Shown one piece after another: positions 36,468 to 48,289 of a stretch of DNA of 64,000 nucleotides. The notes under the pieces are model-generated. The model did not search any database, was not told the origin of the DNA, and worked only from the letters and a program-made list of their open reading frames with translations. Each line of letters starts with the position of its first letter. Positions within the stretch are counted from its first letter, which is position 1. Position numbers and translations under genes: made by a program. This stretch comes from Ryuthela nishihirai (lineage: Eukaryota > Arthropoda > Arachnida > Araneae > Heptathelidae), in assembly GCA_038380435.1 (NCBI GenBank), contig JAWZYU010000007.1, positions 26,453,001 to 26,517,000 on the forward strand, in the 5' to 3' direction.

Positions 36468-38909
36468 AAATCCTCTACATTTCACTATGCAAACTTCATA
36501 TTCTCCATGACTGACTTTTTTCACAGATTTAATCAGTTTTCTACGTAACACTCGAGTAATTTTCTGAACATTATTTTATTTTTCATGAGCAAAATAGAAA
36601 GCATGCTTCATATAAAGGTAAGTTTTTTACATTTGTCGATTTATCTCAATATCTTTTTTTTTTTTATCTTTCATCTTTATAAAAGTGTCGTAATTGAATT
36701 TTCAAATCAGCTGTTTCTTTTTTTGTTTTAAATTTTGTGAAGTAGATTTTTTTTTCACTAATATCAGCCACCAATAATGCAATAACGTTAACTCATGTTC
36801 TAGCTATTCTTTCAAATCCGAGATTTTAACTTCTAGCCTCACTAACATTAATCGCATATCGAGGGCTGGAAGTGGGGTTGTAACTCGGGTGGGTCCGTTG
36901 CACCCTAGTTCTAGAGATATTTTGTTACTTATTTTCATCTCGTATATTTAACGATCCACTCTATTTATGTCCACTCTTATACGACATTTTTTTGTCATAA
37001 TTTCTAGGCGTTTAAACAGACTTTTTTTTATGTATTTGCTTAACGTCGTCGCCATGTCAACTACGGAGTCTCTTTTCAATTGATTCTGGACCGTCCATCT
37101 AGTTCTGAAAACCCATTTGAACCCCCGCATACATCTGACTATAGAATTTATTTGCGGATACATTCATCGGCGCAAGGCTCTACCTACGGTCTCGATAATT
37201 TTGGCACGCGCACCCACACGTAATACTATTGTGCCCTGCATTGTACACCAAGAGAAACTTGATATCAGCTTAAATTATAGTTTGTATGGCCTTGCTAGGA
37301 GACTTCGCAATAAAGTCATTACACAAACATAAAAGACTTTTTCGGTAAGATGATACAAAAATGAAAAAACCTCATAGAGGCATTGAAACAGGATATTGAC
37401 AAAAACTAAATAGTGGCGGTTCTATTTGGGCATTGCCGCCACTTCGGAAAAACCGTTTCGAACTACAAACGAGATAACGAGTAAAAGACGGGGGCCGACA
37501 ACCATTTTCTAAAACATGTAGTTTTCAATCAACCCGAATCGATGGGGACTTTTAGTATGTTATTCAGAGCACCGCTGCACACTTTATTACACATGAAAAC
37601 AAATCGCTTTTGTTGGAATTACTTTTCTTTCGTAATTTTCCCGGAATAATTAGTCATAACAAAGCTATCATTTTTCCTTGCTTGGAAATTCTGATTTTGG
37701 ACATTACGGTGTGTAGTAGTGGACTATTCGAAATAGTGGTGGACTCCTCCGACCTTTTTTCGATTATTTCGTTTTATTAATCTTTACCCTTGATTCTAGA
37801 TGAATCCACAGATCCGCGAATTCTGTTCTACACCCCCACCAGATCTGGTTGATGTGGGAAATCAAAGGATTTGGACACCCAAAATAAGTATGCATTTGCG
37901 TTGTTGTCTTCTAAGCATTATATCACATTTACTCAGACTAGATATGTAAGCAAAAACTGTTACTTCCAATCTTTGAATTCCCAGTTATTTCACTTAGTAC
38001 AATGGGTGAATTGAGTTAAACTCTCAGTTGGCATTACAATAACACATTTATTAACACTCACTGATCAAAACAATTACACAAATTAATCAAGTCCCACGTT
38101 CGGGATGATCTCAACATTTACGCCCTTGGCGCGGCCCTTTTCAGTAAGGGTAACACGTTGTATAATAGACCAAAACAAAGTCTTTATCATAAAAAGTTCT
38201 GGGACCAAGTCCTAGATCCCAAGCAGGACCATGTGGTGGCAGTACGTTTAATTTGCATGTGGAAATATAACACCAGAAAAAGTTTCGACCCTGAGCACTT
38301 TACCTTTTCTCATGTTGCAGTCTTTAAGATGAACATCATCACGAGGCCGCCTGGCCGGAATTGAAGCCTTGTCGCTTTTTGTGCACTACGTACAGAAGAT
38401 GATCGCTGCCTTCGGGAGCTCAGACAAGAAAAAGGAGAGAAGACACTTGCCAGACTGTTCACCTCTCTAAAAGTTGCTCATCACCACGACCTCTGTTGGA
38501 GGTTAGCATGTTACCTGACGCGGCTGTTGTTCATTAGGCAGCACGGTCGACCCATGTGGGATGCACCCCTCGGTGGCCTTCGATGAAGACCACGACGGGC
38601 AAATCGCGAAACTTCCATGCTGAAGGCGAGGTTTGTCCTCTGCTGAAGTCGGCGTCAGGGAATTTCGCAGAACTGGAGGACAGCTCAAGTCTTTGTTCCT
38701 ATCATGAAGACCGAATTTTCGCGAACCTTTCAGCCCACAGTCCTGTCCACAGGATAAGATTTCTGTGCGCACGACAATTGTTACAACCGTACTTCGATGC
38801 GCGTCAGACGCGATGTGCCTTCAATATAAGAAGTAGCATATAAGTATTCCACAATGTAGAAGACGATACATCATTTAGTTACACATTTTACATTCACACG
38901 TATATACAC
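36468..38909. other. No recognised gene; includes a GC-richer block at 38100-38830
   Basis: 36468-38100 is AT-rich without protein signatures. 38100-38830 is clearly less AT-rich and has several short frames on both strands but nothing I recognise. On the minus strand it ends in a region with AATAAA (about 38040-38060) followed by ...GTTATTGTAATGCC, which would suit an LTR or transposon 3' part. I could not find clean ends. Confidence 0.4.
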
Positions 38910-39164
38910 CAGGCCCGAATCTGTAAAAAATAAAGGGGGATGGGGTTACGAAAGTAAATTGAGCTGGAAAAATGTAAAAGGGTTGAGGGAGACTGGATAT
39001 CAATGCAGCATAACATTTCACATTCCGTTTTACTGGTTTTTAGAAACTTTCTTGAAAAATTCATGAAATATAAATAACTTCAGTATTTTCCTTCTATTAA
39101 TCTTACTACCATTCTGAAAGAGGGGCATAGCTGCCTTGTCCCCCCTGCTGAGATCCTGTCCTTG
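38910..39164. mobile_element. CAGGCCCGGATCTAG-type hAT MITE, copy 1
   Basis: Begins CAGGCCCGAATCTG and ends near ...GATCCTGTCCTTG. The interior shares ATGCAG(C/T)ATAACATTTC, a CCGTTTT block, TTCTTGAAAAATTCATGAAA and TACCATTCTGAAAGAGGGG with the other copies. A clean target duplication is not visible. Confidence 0.65.
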
Positions 39165-39476
39165 TGTATTCTATTGAAATGCTCTTCTTTCGGTGGGCCT
39201 TAGCTGTGTTCAGGATTTCGCTCAATAAAATGGCTTCACTGATGTGCTTAGAGGCTATCTTCCATTAGCTAACACTGCTTGAATGCTATTTGTATTATAT
39301 GTTTTCACTTGACGAGGTGTAAATCTGTCCTTTTTCGTACAGAAATCACTTTCAGACCCCAGAACTCGGCGAGAGAATATCCTAATCCATGCTTGCAAAC
39401 TCGGGTTCTCCATAGATCCGAACCCCGCTCCTTTAGGGTTTCCAGAAAGAGTTACGTCACTTTTGTCTCTCAAAAC

Positions 39477-39935
39477 CAGGGGTCGGGAACCTTTATTGGG
39501 TCACCAGACAAAACAACAAAAAAAGGCAAAAGAAGAAATGGTGAGAGCCACAAATTATAATATTTATTGCCATAATGGGGGAGAAAAACCCCATTATGGG
39601 TTTATTATTTATATTATTTGAACAAAAAATTTGCAATTTTCTAAATAGGGTACATTTAAAGTGTATAGAATAAAATTATTGAAAATAATTTTTTTTTAAT
39701 ATGACTCGATTTAAAAATGACTCGATCAGCTTAATCAAATTTGGAGCGTATTTAGAGCATTTGAAATGCATTAATGACTTTAAAATTACCGTCTGGCAAT
39801 CTGTTCTGGTGCTTTATTTTAATGAAAATCATTAGGAAAAAAATTTTTAGAGTTAAATGTTCAGATTATATTTTTCGTTCAACGGTTTAAGAGCAGTGTT
39901 TTAGACCGCTCGGCGCCACCTGTTCCCGACCCTTG
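39477..39935. mobile_element. hAT-type MITE (CAGGGGTCGGGAAC end)
   Basis: The left end CAGGGGTCGGGAACCT and the right end GTTCCCGACCCTTG are inverted. They are flanked by CTCAAAAC (39469-39476) and CTCTAAAC (39936-39943), an 8-bp target duplication with one difference and the nTnnnnAn form of hAT elements. The 459-bp interior is non-coding. Confidence 0.85.
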
Positions 39936-40149
39936 CTCTAAACGAACATAACTCTTTAGTTCCTAAACTACCCTATTTCTGACTTAGTTATCTTCGCCTG
40001 CCTCGATGATTCACACCCTCACCCACACGGCTAAACGAATAGCTAAACGAATAGAGCTAGAAGTGTGAATATTGGTTTCTGGTGGTGTTTCGGATTGTAG
40101 ATGTAGGAGACGTTAAAAAATTTCGTTTCCTACATCTACAGTCCTAAAA

Positions 40150-40430
40150 TAAATCTAGAAAATTTCGCATCCGGAAAATACTTCGAGGTCAAAGGTCAAA
40201 TTTGGATCAATCAGTGCCAGAGAGAACTAAAAAGTTGTTCCTATGGTTTTCTGGGTCATAGATCTCAGAAACATTGTGAAATTTTGGATGCAATAGGTCC
40301 TTCGAGGTCAAAGGTTTCGATCTATAAAATTGGTAAATAGGGCTATTTGAGGCATTAGAACTCAGAAATAAGATGAATTTCTAGATCCGGTGTAGCATTC
40401 AAAGTTAAACAGGGGTTGGAGTGACGCTCT
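40150..40430 (-). repeat. Two-unit copy of the GACCTTTGACC tandem repeat
   Basis: TTCGAGGTCAAAGG occurs at 40183 and 40301, each within a diverged ~120-bp unit. The reverse complement matches the array at 62940-63480 (TTTGACCT, AAGGACCTATTGCATCCAAA, TCTGAGATCTATGAC). Confidence 0.8.
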
Positions 40431-41284
40431 AGAAATCAATAGGTGACAAAGTCACCGAATGATTTCTAGTAAGAAATATCTTCTGAGATTAGAGAAATCT
40501 AAAGAAGAAGTAAAACTATGTAAAAGGTTGGTTCTAAAATGTATCTACTATTGTATTACTATGAAGCTTGATTAAACTGTTACGATTTAAAATGAAAGTT
40601 GAGTCTATGTTGATCTTTTTTATTTTACATTAGTAGTAAGCGCTGAACCTTCTAAACAAAGTTACGTTCTTTTCTATAAGATTTGAATCTGATTAGGAAG
40701 GAATGTCATCAGAACAGATTTTAATCACAAAAGGCCTTTTTTTAAACGATAGGTAAATTAACTGTACTTGCTGTCGAAAACGTTTATATCATATCGCAAC
40801 TACTGATTACAGGGGGAAAATATACCGTCTTGCTTCATATTCTAATCTCACAACGCTTCAGTTCAAACAACAAACTCCGACGGTTAAAATGAAATCCCGA
40901 GCTTGAATGCAGCAACTTCATTAAAGTTTTGCAATGGTCCTGAACATTTACAAGGACTATTTCGGAATCAAATGGAAAATTTCACTGTCATAGTCTAAAT
41001 CTAATTAAGAAGAGAAATGCTCGCTATGCAAAATGGACTATAAATGAATTCAATCTTCCTAGAAGTTAGAAACCTAAGAAACTCGATGTAAGGAGAGCTA
41101 TTGCTACGAGGAATCTGAACACTTTCTTTTTTGAACTTGAAGAGACATCAGTCAATGGAAGAGTGCAATAACGGTTAAGTATTTCGGTGATTGTCAGAAA
41201 AAAAAATTCTAAACAGAAGTGACGACTGTTGAAAAGACTCAGACTGGGCTAAATTGCAACGAAAAAAAAATACTAACACATGTA

Positions 41285-41513
41285 CAGTAGCTCAAAAAAG
41301 TATCCGAACACTACGGTTGATTACAAAATTCAGAAAAAATATCTGGCAACGATTTTTTTAGAAATTAGTGATCTGGCAACCTTCGTGTCACGTGACACGT
41401 GTCACGTGACACGAAGGTTGCCAGATCACTAATTTCTAAAAAAATCGTTGCCAGATATTTTTTCTGAATTTTGTAATCAACCGTAGTGTTCGGATACTTT
41501 TTTTGAGCGACAG
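41285..41513. mobile_element. Palindromic TA-flanked MITE, copy 1
   Basis: CAGTAGCTCAAAAAAGTATC at the left is mirrored by the right end GATACTTTTTTTGAGCGACAG. TA lies on both sides (41283-41284 and 41514-41515). The arms contain ATCTGGCAACGATTTTTTTA and the centre is GTGTCACGTGACACGTGTCA, which is itself self-complementary. It abuts the damaged 3' end of the Tc1-like fossil that follows. Confidence 0.92.
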
Positions 41514-41515
41514 TA

Positions 41516-42474
41516 CTGTTACCAAAAGATTTTGGACACTTCCATGTTGTTTGATCCAAACAGCATTTTCAGTTAAATCTTCCAGCGTCAATAGGTCACA
41601 TTGGTCGGTAGTCGTCCATTGCGGTCCCACAGATTTTCTATTTTGTTGATAAATCTGGGGATCGTGCTGGCTATGGCAATACTTTAACATGTTTCAAACA
41701 TTGTCTAGAGATCCTAGCAGTGCCTACATGGGCGTTGTCATGCTGGAAAATGGGCTGCTGCATGCCTCCCAGGAACGGTAACCAAACGGGCTGCAGAACC
41801 TCGCTAACGTATTGTGCAGCTGTTAGTGTTCCTGTGATGCAGACAAGAGGTGACCTGCTGTCATATCCAATAGCAGACCATACCATTACGCCTGGTTGAC
41901 AGGCAGTGTACCTGTCACAATCAAAAGCTGGATCCGTCCTCTCACCAGGTTGTCACCATACATGGACCCGTCGATCGTCAGCACCCAGATAGAAACGGGA
42001 TTCATCACTAAACACAAGTGTTCATTCATGCCCAGTTCGCATGACTTCGTCACCAAGCCAGAAGAGCGCTGCGATGGTTTTCAGTCATGTCAGTCGACGT
42101 AACGGTTGCCTCGAGCGCAGGTGTGCCTCATGCAACCTTCGGTTTACCATTCGGGTCGTTATGGAGATGTCCATGGTTGCTGACACAGCCCGTCAAATAT
42201 TGTCTGCAGTGTTCTGTGGTGTCGAATGAGCATGTTGAACAATGCGCCTATCAAGTCATGCTGACATCTGTCGGATGGCACCACTCCCTCTGTGACGCAC
42301 GCTAGAAACTTCATTTCACCACTGTTACCAACAGCATCCAACAGTTCGTGCATCCCGATGAACATGGGCAGCGACATGACGTGTAGTCCATCCCGCTTCG
42401 CATAGACCTATAATTCTTCCTCTCTCAAAAGCATCCAAATGGCGATAAACCCATTGACGGCGTCTACCAGGCAT
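41516..42474 (-). pseudogene. Tc1-like transposase fossil 1
   Basis: The ATG at 42474 starts MPGRRRQWVYRHLDAFERGR, and a paired-like helix-turn-helix follows (GLCEAGWTTRHVAAHVHRD). The DDE domain shows VFSDESRFYLGADDRRVHVW (first D), MVWSAIGYDSRSPLV, and PIFQHDNAH (second D). The DD34E region survives as PARSPDLS and, after a frameshift, IENLWDRNGRRL. Damage includes frameshifts after the helix-turn-helix, TGG-to-stop changes after HVHVW-like and KVLP, and the shift before IENLW. I found no clear TIRs for this copy. It is related to, but not a direct copy of, the element at 46595-48193. Confidence 0.88.
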
Positions 42475-43352
42475 TTTCGGCCTTCGCTGAACAATTTCCA
42501 AGTGGAACCACCTAATCTCAACCATTCGCATGACTTCCACGTGCATAAACACAATACCATCCTGTTCCTTCTTGCACCTTTTATCTCTTGAGTCACACAC
42601 GTCATTGGCTCCGGATTATCATCATTTGCATATCTCAACTGCCCACACCCACCCTTCGATTTGCATGTTTGTACGACATGTCCTTCTGGGTGGGGCACTT
42701 TCAATGTCGAGCAATGTATTTTACCATTGTAGTAGTGAATAAATTTTTATATAAAAGTGATTAAAATGTAAAATTAATTAATTTTTACACATATTTAATT
42801 TTTCTTCTTTCTTCTCTTCTGTTGATCAACGGTTGTCTAGGTCTCGTGTATCAGGTGACCTTTCTATGATCAATATTACTATTAAACACACACACATATA
42901 TATATAGCACTCATTTTTTTTCGAAGTTATTATAATTTTTTTATAGCTCACGGCTCAATTAAAGAGAGTTGAAATCTAAAACTTTTCGCTATTTATGGTT
43001 ATGCTAATTACTCTCTTTTGGAAATGATAATTCATGAGCAAAAGAATAAAATGGACCGATAAAAATGAAGCAAAGACTGGGAGAGCCAAGTTTAAATGTT
43101 TTGAAAAAGGACTGAATAAACGGAAACATTTTTTCAAAAGGAAATGTTACTGGTTGCTCCATAGTTTGTCGAATCGAATCATCGTATTGATTTATGGCAT
43201 ATAAATCCAAGTCCGATGGGAAGACATTTGACAACATGATTCGGTATCGCAATTTATGAAGAAACTTATAACTGTTTTACATTACTTTCTTTGAAACATT
43301 TAAAAAGCACATGTTTATCATTAGGCCTTCCCGGTGCTACGTTGTTACTGTG

Positions 43353-43875
43353 CTTAGCTACTGGGTTGAGTTGTTTTGCCAATTAATGCACATTTTTCCA
43401 CATAATGATATAAATGGCCAGGTTAAAAGGGCCCAGAAGTTGGGAGAAGAGGACCCACTGTACAGCTTTTATGAGACACATTGGCCATCCAGCTTGCTCT
43501 TCAACGTGCACAGCGTATGGCTCTCCCATGTATGTTGCCATGCTTCATATACCATCCGACAGGCGGCGGCCTTTGCAAACCCATTGGTGCCCCCTAGTGA
43601 CCAAATGCTGGGCGGAGAGTTCTGCGGAGTTCTCGCACAAGTGGAACTCGAACCCGAGTACTACAGATTGTGCGTCTGGCGCGCTCCCAACTGAGCCATC
43701 CGGCCCCTGACTTAGCTACTGATCAAAGGGACCTGGGTTCGAGCCCCGGATAAAGCATGGAGGTTTACTTTCTTTTGTTGTTTCTGCTGAGGTCTCCGCT
43801 TCGTCACAATCTTCCCCATGGCTATTTTAATGACAGACACGTCTCAGACTTCTGACTAAGCAACTGCTTGAACGA
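43353..43875 (+). mobile_element. SINE-B copy split by SINE-A
   Basis: The word CTTAGCTACTG at 43353-43363 (with a degraded head to its left) is repeated at 43711-43721, where the SINE-B body resumes with GATCAAAGGGACCTGGGTTC. The tail is worn but recognisable (CAACTGCTTGAACG). Confidence 0.8.
43364..43710 (-). mobile_element. SINE-A copy inserted in SINE-B
   Basis: Runs from GGTTGAGTTGTTTTGCC to the head complement CTGAGCCATCCGGCCCC. It is flanked by the 11-bp duplication CTTAGCTACTG. The sequence is diverged, with an old-looking body (AACGTGCACAGCGTATGG). Confidence 0.87.
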
Positions 43876-43972
43876 TAATAAAAAACAAATCTAATAAAGA
43901 AACTGATTGTTGAAAGTAATAAAAAAAAAAGGAAAGGGACAGGTAAATTCGTAAAGAAATCATATTTTTAGC

Positions 43973-44261
43973 CAGGTCCCAATCTAGAAAACATTAAGAG
44001 ACAGTTGGGGGGAGGGGAAAATAAATAATAACAGAAAAATAGAACCGAAAAAAAAAACAATTGGGGGAGGGGCAAGAGATTGAATTATTTTTGCAGTATA
44101 ATATTTCCCTCTCCGTTTTAAATGCCTTTAAAAATTCATTGAAAAATGCAGGAGCATAAAAAATTTATTAATTTTGTGCATCTGTTACCCTTAGTACCAT
44201 TCTCCAAGGGAGCCCCTTGCTCTCCCCCCCCCCCCACACACACACCACATATTCGGTCCTG
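43973..44261. mobile_element. CAGGCCCGGATCTAG-type hAT MITE, copy 2
   Basis: Begins CAGGTCCCAATCTAG and ends ATTCGGTCCTG. Flanks TTTTTAGC and TTTTTGGG are a possible worn 8-bp duplication. It contains the family blocks TGCAGTATAATATTTC and TAGTACCATTCT and a C12 run. Confidence 0.7.
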
Positions 44262-45011
44262 TTTTTGGGAAATATGAATAATAGAGTTTGAGAATTTTTT
44301 AAGGAATGTTTTAAAAAGAAATGGTTTAATTCCATTACTTTTTAAAAAATTACTTTTAAAATAGTTTTAAAAAAATTTACTTTTTAAAATTTTTGTCACT
44401 GGAGTTCCGATTTAGACTTTTTGCTGTATTGACATACAACTGAAATATACTGTTGTACAAAAGTCATCAACTTTGCGAAGAGCATGAAAAATGACAAATC
44501 CAAGAATAACCAAAGATGAAAATCAGTACGATTAAGTTGCGTCTGTATCATCGATAATAAATTCCTACAAGCGCAGACATTAATATCACATCTAAGAAAG
44601 TTTAAATTGGAATTGATAGAGAGAAAGAAACTTGACGTTTATTATGTTACGACTGATGAACGAGAAATAATGAAACCGTGATGTGATGTATCATTTTGAT
44701 GCTCGCGTTTACTTCAGCATGAGAATTACGTCACTAAGCACTTCGCACGAACTTAAAAATAAAAGAATAAGAAAGTTGTAATTAGGAAGAAATTGTGTGA
44801 AGGAAAACGTAGTTTTAGTCTGTGCACTATAGAATAAAGAAATGTTTTTTTTGTGTGTGTGCGTGGGATGTTAAATAGGTTTATTAGTGTGGATCTCTTT
44901 AGTGAACGAGTAAGAAAAAGAATTCATCGTCTTCTGCGTGGTGATCAACGTCTGAAAAGAATTGGTTCTGAGAAACCAGTATAAGTAACAGTAAATAATT
45001 AACCAGTACAG

Positions 45012-45084
45012 TAAATAATTAAACGAAAAACAACGCCTTTGCCAGCCTTGTGCCAACATTAAAATAACTTTGTGTTTATTTCAA
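45012..45084. repeat. Direct repeat, left copy
   Basis: AATTAAACGAAAAACAACGC then a GCCAGCCTTGTGCCAA block and AACTTTGTGTTTATTTCAAT. The same 73 bp recurs at 46261-46333 in the same orientation. Confidence 0.9.
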
Positions 45085-45390
45085 TTCCGCAGTTTTGTAA
45101 TAAAAACTTTAAAGGAAGTCATTTGGTGTATAGTTATTTAGCTTGTTTAGGAATTGGTAAGGTTATTCTTGATAGATTGCAGGTTTGTCCACAAATATGA
45201 TTGTGCCACTTATCGAAAGTTGTAAAAAACCTTATTTTATGCTTTGAGTGGAGATGGTAAGAATAATAGAGGAAACAACTTTTTATCGGAATAGTGATAA
45301 GGTGCTTTGTTCTTTTTGAAGGTTTATTTTTGCAGTGATAAAGATTTGTGTTAGTTGAATTTAGTTTATTTAAATGTTTTCATTCATACT

Positions 45391-45755
45391 TGCGGTGGCT
45401 CAGTCAGTAACGCGCCAGGATCGTAATCTGTAGTTCCTAGGTTCGAGTCCCAGCTGGGTCAACGTTGAGATTTATCTCCGAAAAATTCCACGCCCTGCCC
45501 ACGGTCAGTAGGGGACACCGATGGCCTTGGTAAAGGCCGCCATCCGTCGGATGGGACGTTAAGTCGTGTCCCCGTGTGCGAGAGAGCTGTACACGTTAAA
45601 GAGTACGTGTATGGCCTTGACGGGAGGCTACCATCTGTTTCCCAACAGCTGTTCCAGTGGGTCCTCTGCCCCACCTTCTCTGAACCTTCGGGTTCTATGT
45701 GACCTGGCCATTTTTAGCCAAGGTGTGCAAAAAGTGCCGCTCAGAGGTAACCCAA
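45391..45755 (+). mobile_element. SINE-A copy
   Basis: Head GCGGTGGCTCAGTCAGTAAC, B box GGTTCGAGTCC, body GGGGACACCGATGGCCTTGG, and tail AAAAAGTGCCGCTCAGAGGT with a shortened AACCC end. It lies between the two direct repeats. Confidence 0.9.
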
Positions 45756-46260
45756 ATCATTCATACTTTTGCAATAAATTGCATTTTTTTAGAATTATTT
45801 TTATTAAATATTATTTTTGAACTCACGCTCAATTTCCCATTCGTTAAATTCATAACAATTATCATTAATAATATTTGAACATTTTTGAAGTGGCCAAAGA
45901 TTATACGTTTTCAAGAGTGCTATTTATAATCTAACGTTCGTCTACTTAAAAACGGTATAATCAATTTTTTTGTCATCAATGCAGCAGGCAAAATAACATA
46001 AGTAAATAAAGTTTATTGATTAAGTAAAAAAATATTAAATAACCTTATCCCACCTTTAAAATAATTTGCAATATTCTAAGAAAATTTCTAAGTAGACACC
46101 TAAATTGATAGGCAATAATATTCTATAGTAACAAGCAATTTTCAAATTTCTTTTTAAATTGAAATTTCATATTTTAGACCGCAAATTTTACCTTTATAAC
46201 TGCTTTTCATGCCTCGGATTATTAGAGCATCAAAAATTAGCCTTTGAAAAAAAATGTATA

Positions 46261-46333
46261 AATAATTAAACGAAAAACAACGCCTTGCCAGCCTTGTGCC
46301 AATATTAAACCAACTTTGTGTTTATTTCAATTA
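46261..46333. repeat. Direct repeat, right copy
   Basis: Near-identical to 45012-45084, differing by a few bases (GCCTTGCCAGCC; AATATTAAACC). The 1249-bp spacing could reflect a segmental duplication or two copies of a short interspersed element. Confidence 0.9.
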
Positions 46334-46604
46334 GCAGTGATCGATCATGTAAAGAAAACGACAATTATGTTGATTGCTCACACAAAACACGAAATATTTC
46401 TACTGTCCAGTGGTTATATTTCACCTACCACCACTGAACCTTTGATATCCTTGTGACCTCAGAACCCAACTTTATTACATATTAAAAATATTGCAGTTAT
46501 GGTAAAATAAAAATGAAAAGATTTAACTAAGCATACATACATAAGTTACATAATATTTTCAAATAAATTTTCTGGGCAATGTGATATACACATACACCAA
46601 AGGA

Positions 46605-46993
46605 TTGGGTTGGGTTGTTTTACCTCTGAGCGGCACTTTTTTGCACACCATGGGCTAAATGGCCAGGTCACATGGACCCCGAAGGCTCAGAGAAGGTTGA
46701 GGGACGGGACCAACTGGAACAGCTGTTGGGAGACAGATGGTAGCCTCCCGTCAAGGCCATCCAGTGTGTTCTTTAACGTTCACAGGGTATGTCTCTCCCG
46801 CACACGGGGCCACGGCTTAACGTCCCATCCGACGGATGGCGGTCTTTCCAAGCCCATCGGTGTCCCCTATTGACCGTGGGCAGGACGGGGTATTTTGCGG
46901 AGATTAATCTCAACGCTGACCCAGCTGGGACTCGAACCTGGGAACTACAGATTACGAGCCTGGCGCGCTACCGACTGAGCCACCCCCGCCCCC
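46605..46993 (-). mobile_element. SINE-A copy nested in the Tc1 terminus
   Basis: Full-length, well preserved, minus strand: TTGGGTTGGGTTGTTTTACC to GAGCCACCCCCGCCCC. The 12-bp duplication TACACCAAAGGA is perfect on both sides (46593-46604 and 46994-47005). It is younger than the Tc1 element. Confidence 0.95.
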
Positions 46994-47140
46994 TACACCA
47001 AAGGAGTCAGAACATCATGACTAGTGCGTCTTTATGCAAATCGAAGCAACTTCAGGTAAACGACGGCGCGTGTGAAGGTCATGAAACGGTATAAATAACA
47101 CCTGATACTGAGCTCTGTTAATCAGTGTTATCTTGTTCAG

Positions 47141-48160
47141 ATGGAAAAGGCAGCGGACCTAAGTGAGTTTGACAATGGCCAGACGACTGGGTCAGAGCAT
47201 TTCCGAAACGGCAAGGCTTGTGAGGTGCTCACGGTCAGCCGTGGTTAGTAGCTTCAAAAAGCGTTCCGACGAGGGAAACACCACGAACCGCCGGCAAAGG
47301 TGGGGGCCGACCATTTCTCTTCGATGCTAGAGATGAGCGATGGCTATCCCGTATGTTACGAGCTAACAAAAGGGATATTGTGGCGCAACTCGCCCGTAAT
47401 TTGAATGCTGGTGATGGGAGTAATGTGTCACAATACACAGTACATCAAACTCTGCTGAAAATGGAGTTGAATAGCCGACAGCTCCGAGTGCCCATGCTAA
47501 CCTCTGTTCACTATCGAAAGTGCCTACAATGGGCACGCGAGTATCAAAACTCTACCTTTAATGATTGGAAGGTCGTCTGGTACGATGAATCTCGTTTCCT
47601 GTTGCACCATGTGGACGGCCAGGTACGTGTGCGTCGTTTATCTGGGGAAGTGTTGGTACCAGGATGCACTGTGGGACAAAAACAAGTCAGTGGAAGAAAT
47701 ATAATGCTTTGGGTAATGCTCTGCTTAGAAACTCTACGTGCAGTCATTCACGTGCAGGAAACAATGACGTCTACCACCTACCTAAACATTATTGCAGACC
47801 AGGTACATCCTTTGATGGCAATAGTATCCCTCTCTAGTAGTGCCTTCCTTCAGCAAGATAAATGCGCCATGTCACAATGCCCGGATTATTCAAGAATGGT
47901 TTGCCAAAGGTGAGCAAGACTTCCAGGTATTGCCCTGACCTCCAAATTCCCCAAACATCAATCCAATCGAGGATCTGTGGTTTGTGTTGGTACAGCATAT
48001 CCGATCTGCGTGACTCAACCACGTAACTTACAAGAGTTAAAGAATCTGCTGCTAACGTGTTGGTACCAGATACCACAAGAAACCTTTAGAAATCTTGTAG
48101 CATCCATGCCTCGCTGAGTAAGAGCTGTTTTGGCGGCACGTGGAGGCCAACATCATATTA
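47141..48160 (+). pseudogene. Tc1-like transposase fossil 2
   Basis: The ATG at 47141 begins MEKAADLSEFDNGQ. A one-base shift then gives MARRLGQSISETARLV, the first helix-turn-helix. Past two stops the frame at 47353-47913 covers the rest of the DNA-binding part and the DDE domain: DWKVVWYDESRFLLHHVDGQ (first D), ALEVLVPGC-like, RNIMLWVMLCLETLRAVIHV and the worn second D block QQDKCAMSQ. After a further frameshift, PPNSPNINPIEDLWFVLVQH carries the final glutamate of DD34E. The end ETFRNLVASMPR is followed by a stop, then AARGGQHHI. Several lesions make it non-functional. GPCR-unrelated; autonomous parents would be elsewhere in the genome. Confidence 0.9.
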
Positions 48161-48289
48161 GACAGGTAGTCATAATGTTTTTGCTCTTCTGTGTATCTCG
48201 TCCTATTGTAAAGTGCTTCCATCGGAACCTGACAGTTGGAGAAAATGGATTAAAAATGGACATTTTTTTGGCTCTTCGGTGTATATATA

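Larger units (their letters stand above)
46595..48193 (+). mobile_element. Tc1-like element 2 with TIRs, TA duplication and nested SINE-A
   Basis: The left terminus CACCAAAGGAGTCAGAACAT CATGACTA pairs with the right terminus, whose reverse complement is CACAGAAGAGCAAAAACATT ATGACTA. TA precedes the left end (46593-46594) and follows the right end (48194-48195). A SINE-A sits 10 bp inside the left TIR and duplicated TACACCAAAGGA, so the TIR start appears twice. Confidence 0.88.

Noticed and set aside
37980..38870. Solo LTR on the minus strand
   Set aside because: An AATAAA and a possible TGT start are present, but I could not find a CA end or a matching target duplication.
43004..43252. Minus-strand frame reading YRIMLSNVFPSDLDLYAINQ
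   Set aside because: The composition is fairly protein-like, but there are no splice sites I trust, no recognised family and no extension in either direction.
46610..47094. Open frames such as those reading GCFTSERHFFAHHGLNGQVT
   Set aside because: They are the SINE-A sequence in translation and recur in every copy on either strand; no protein is implied.
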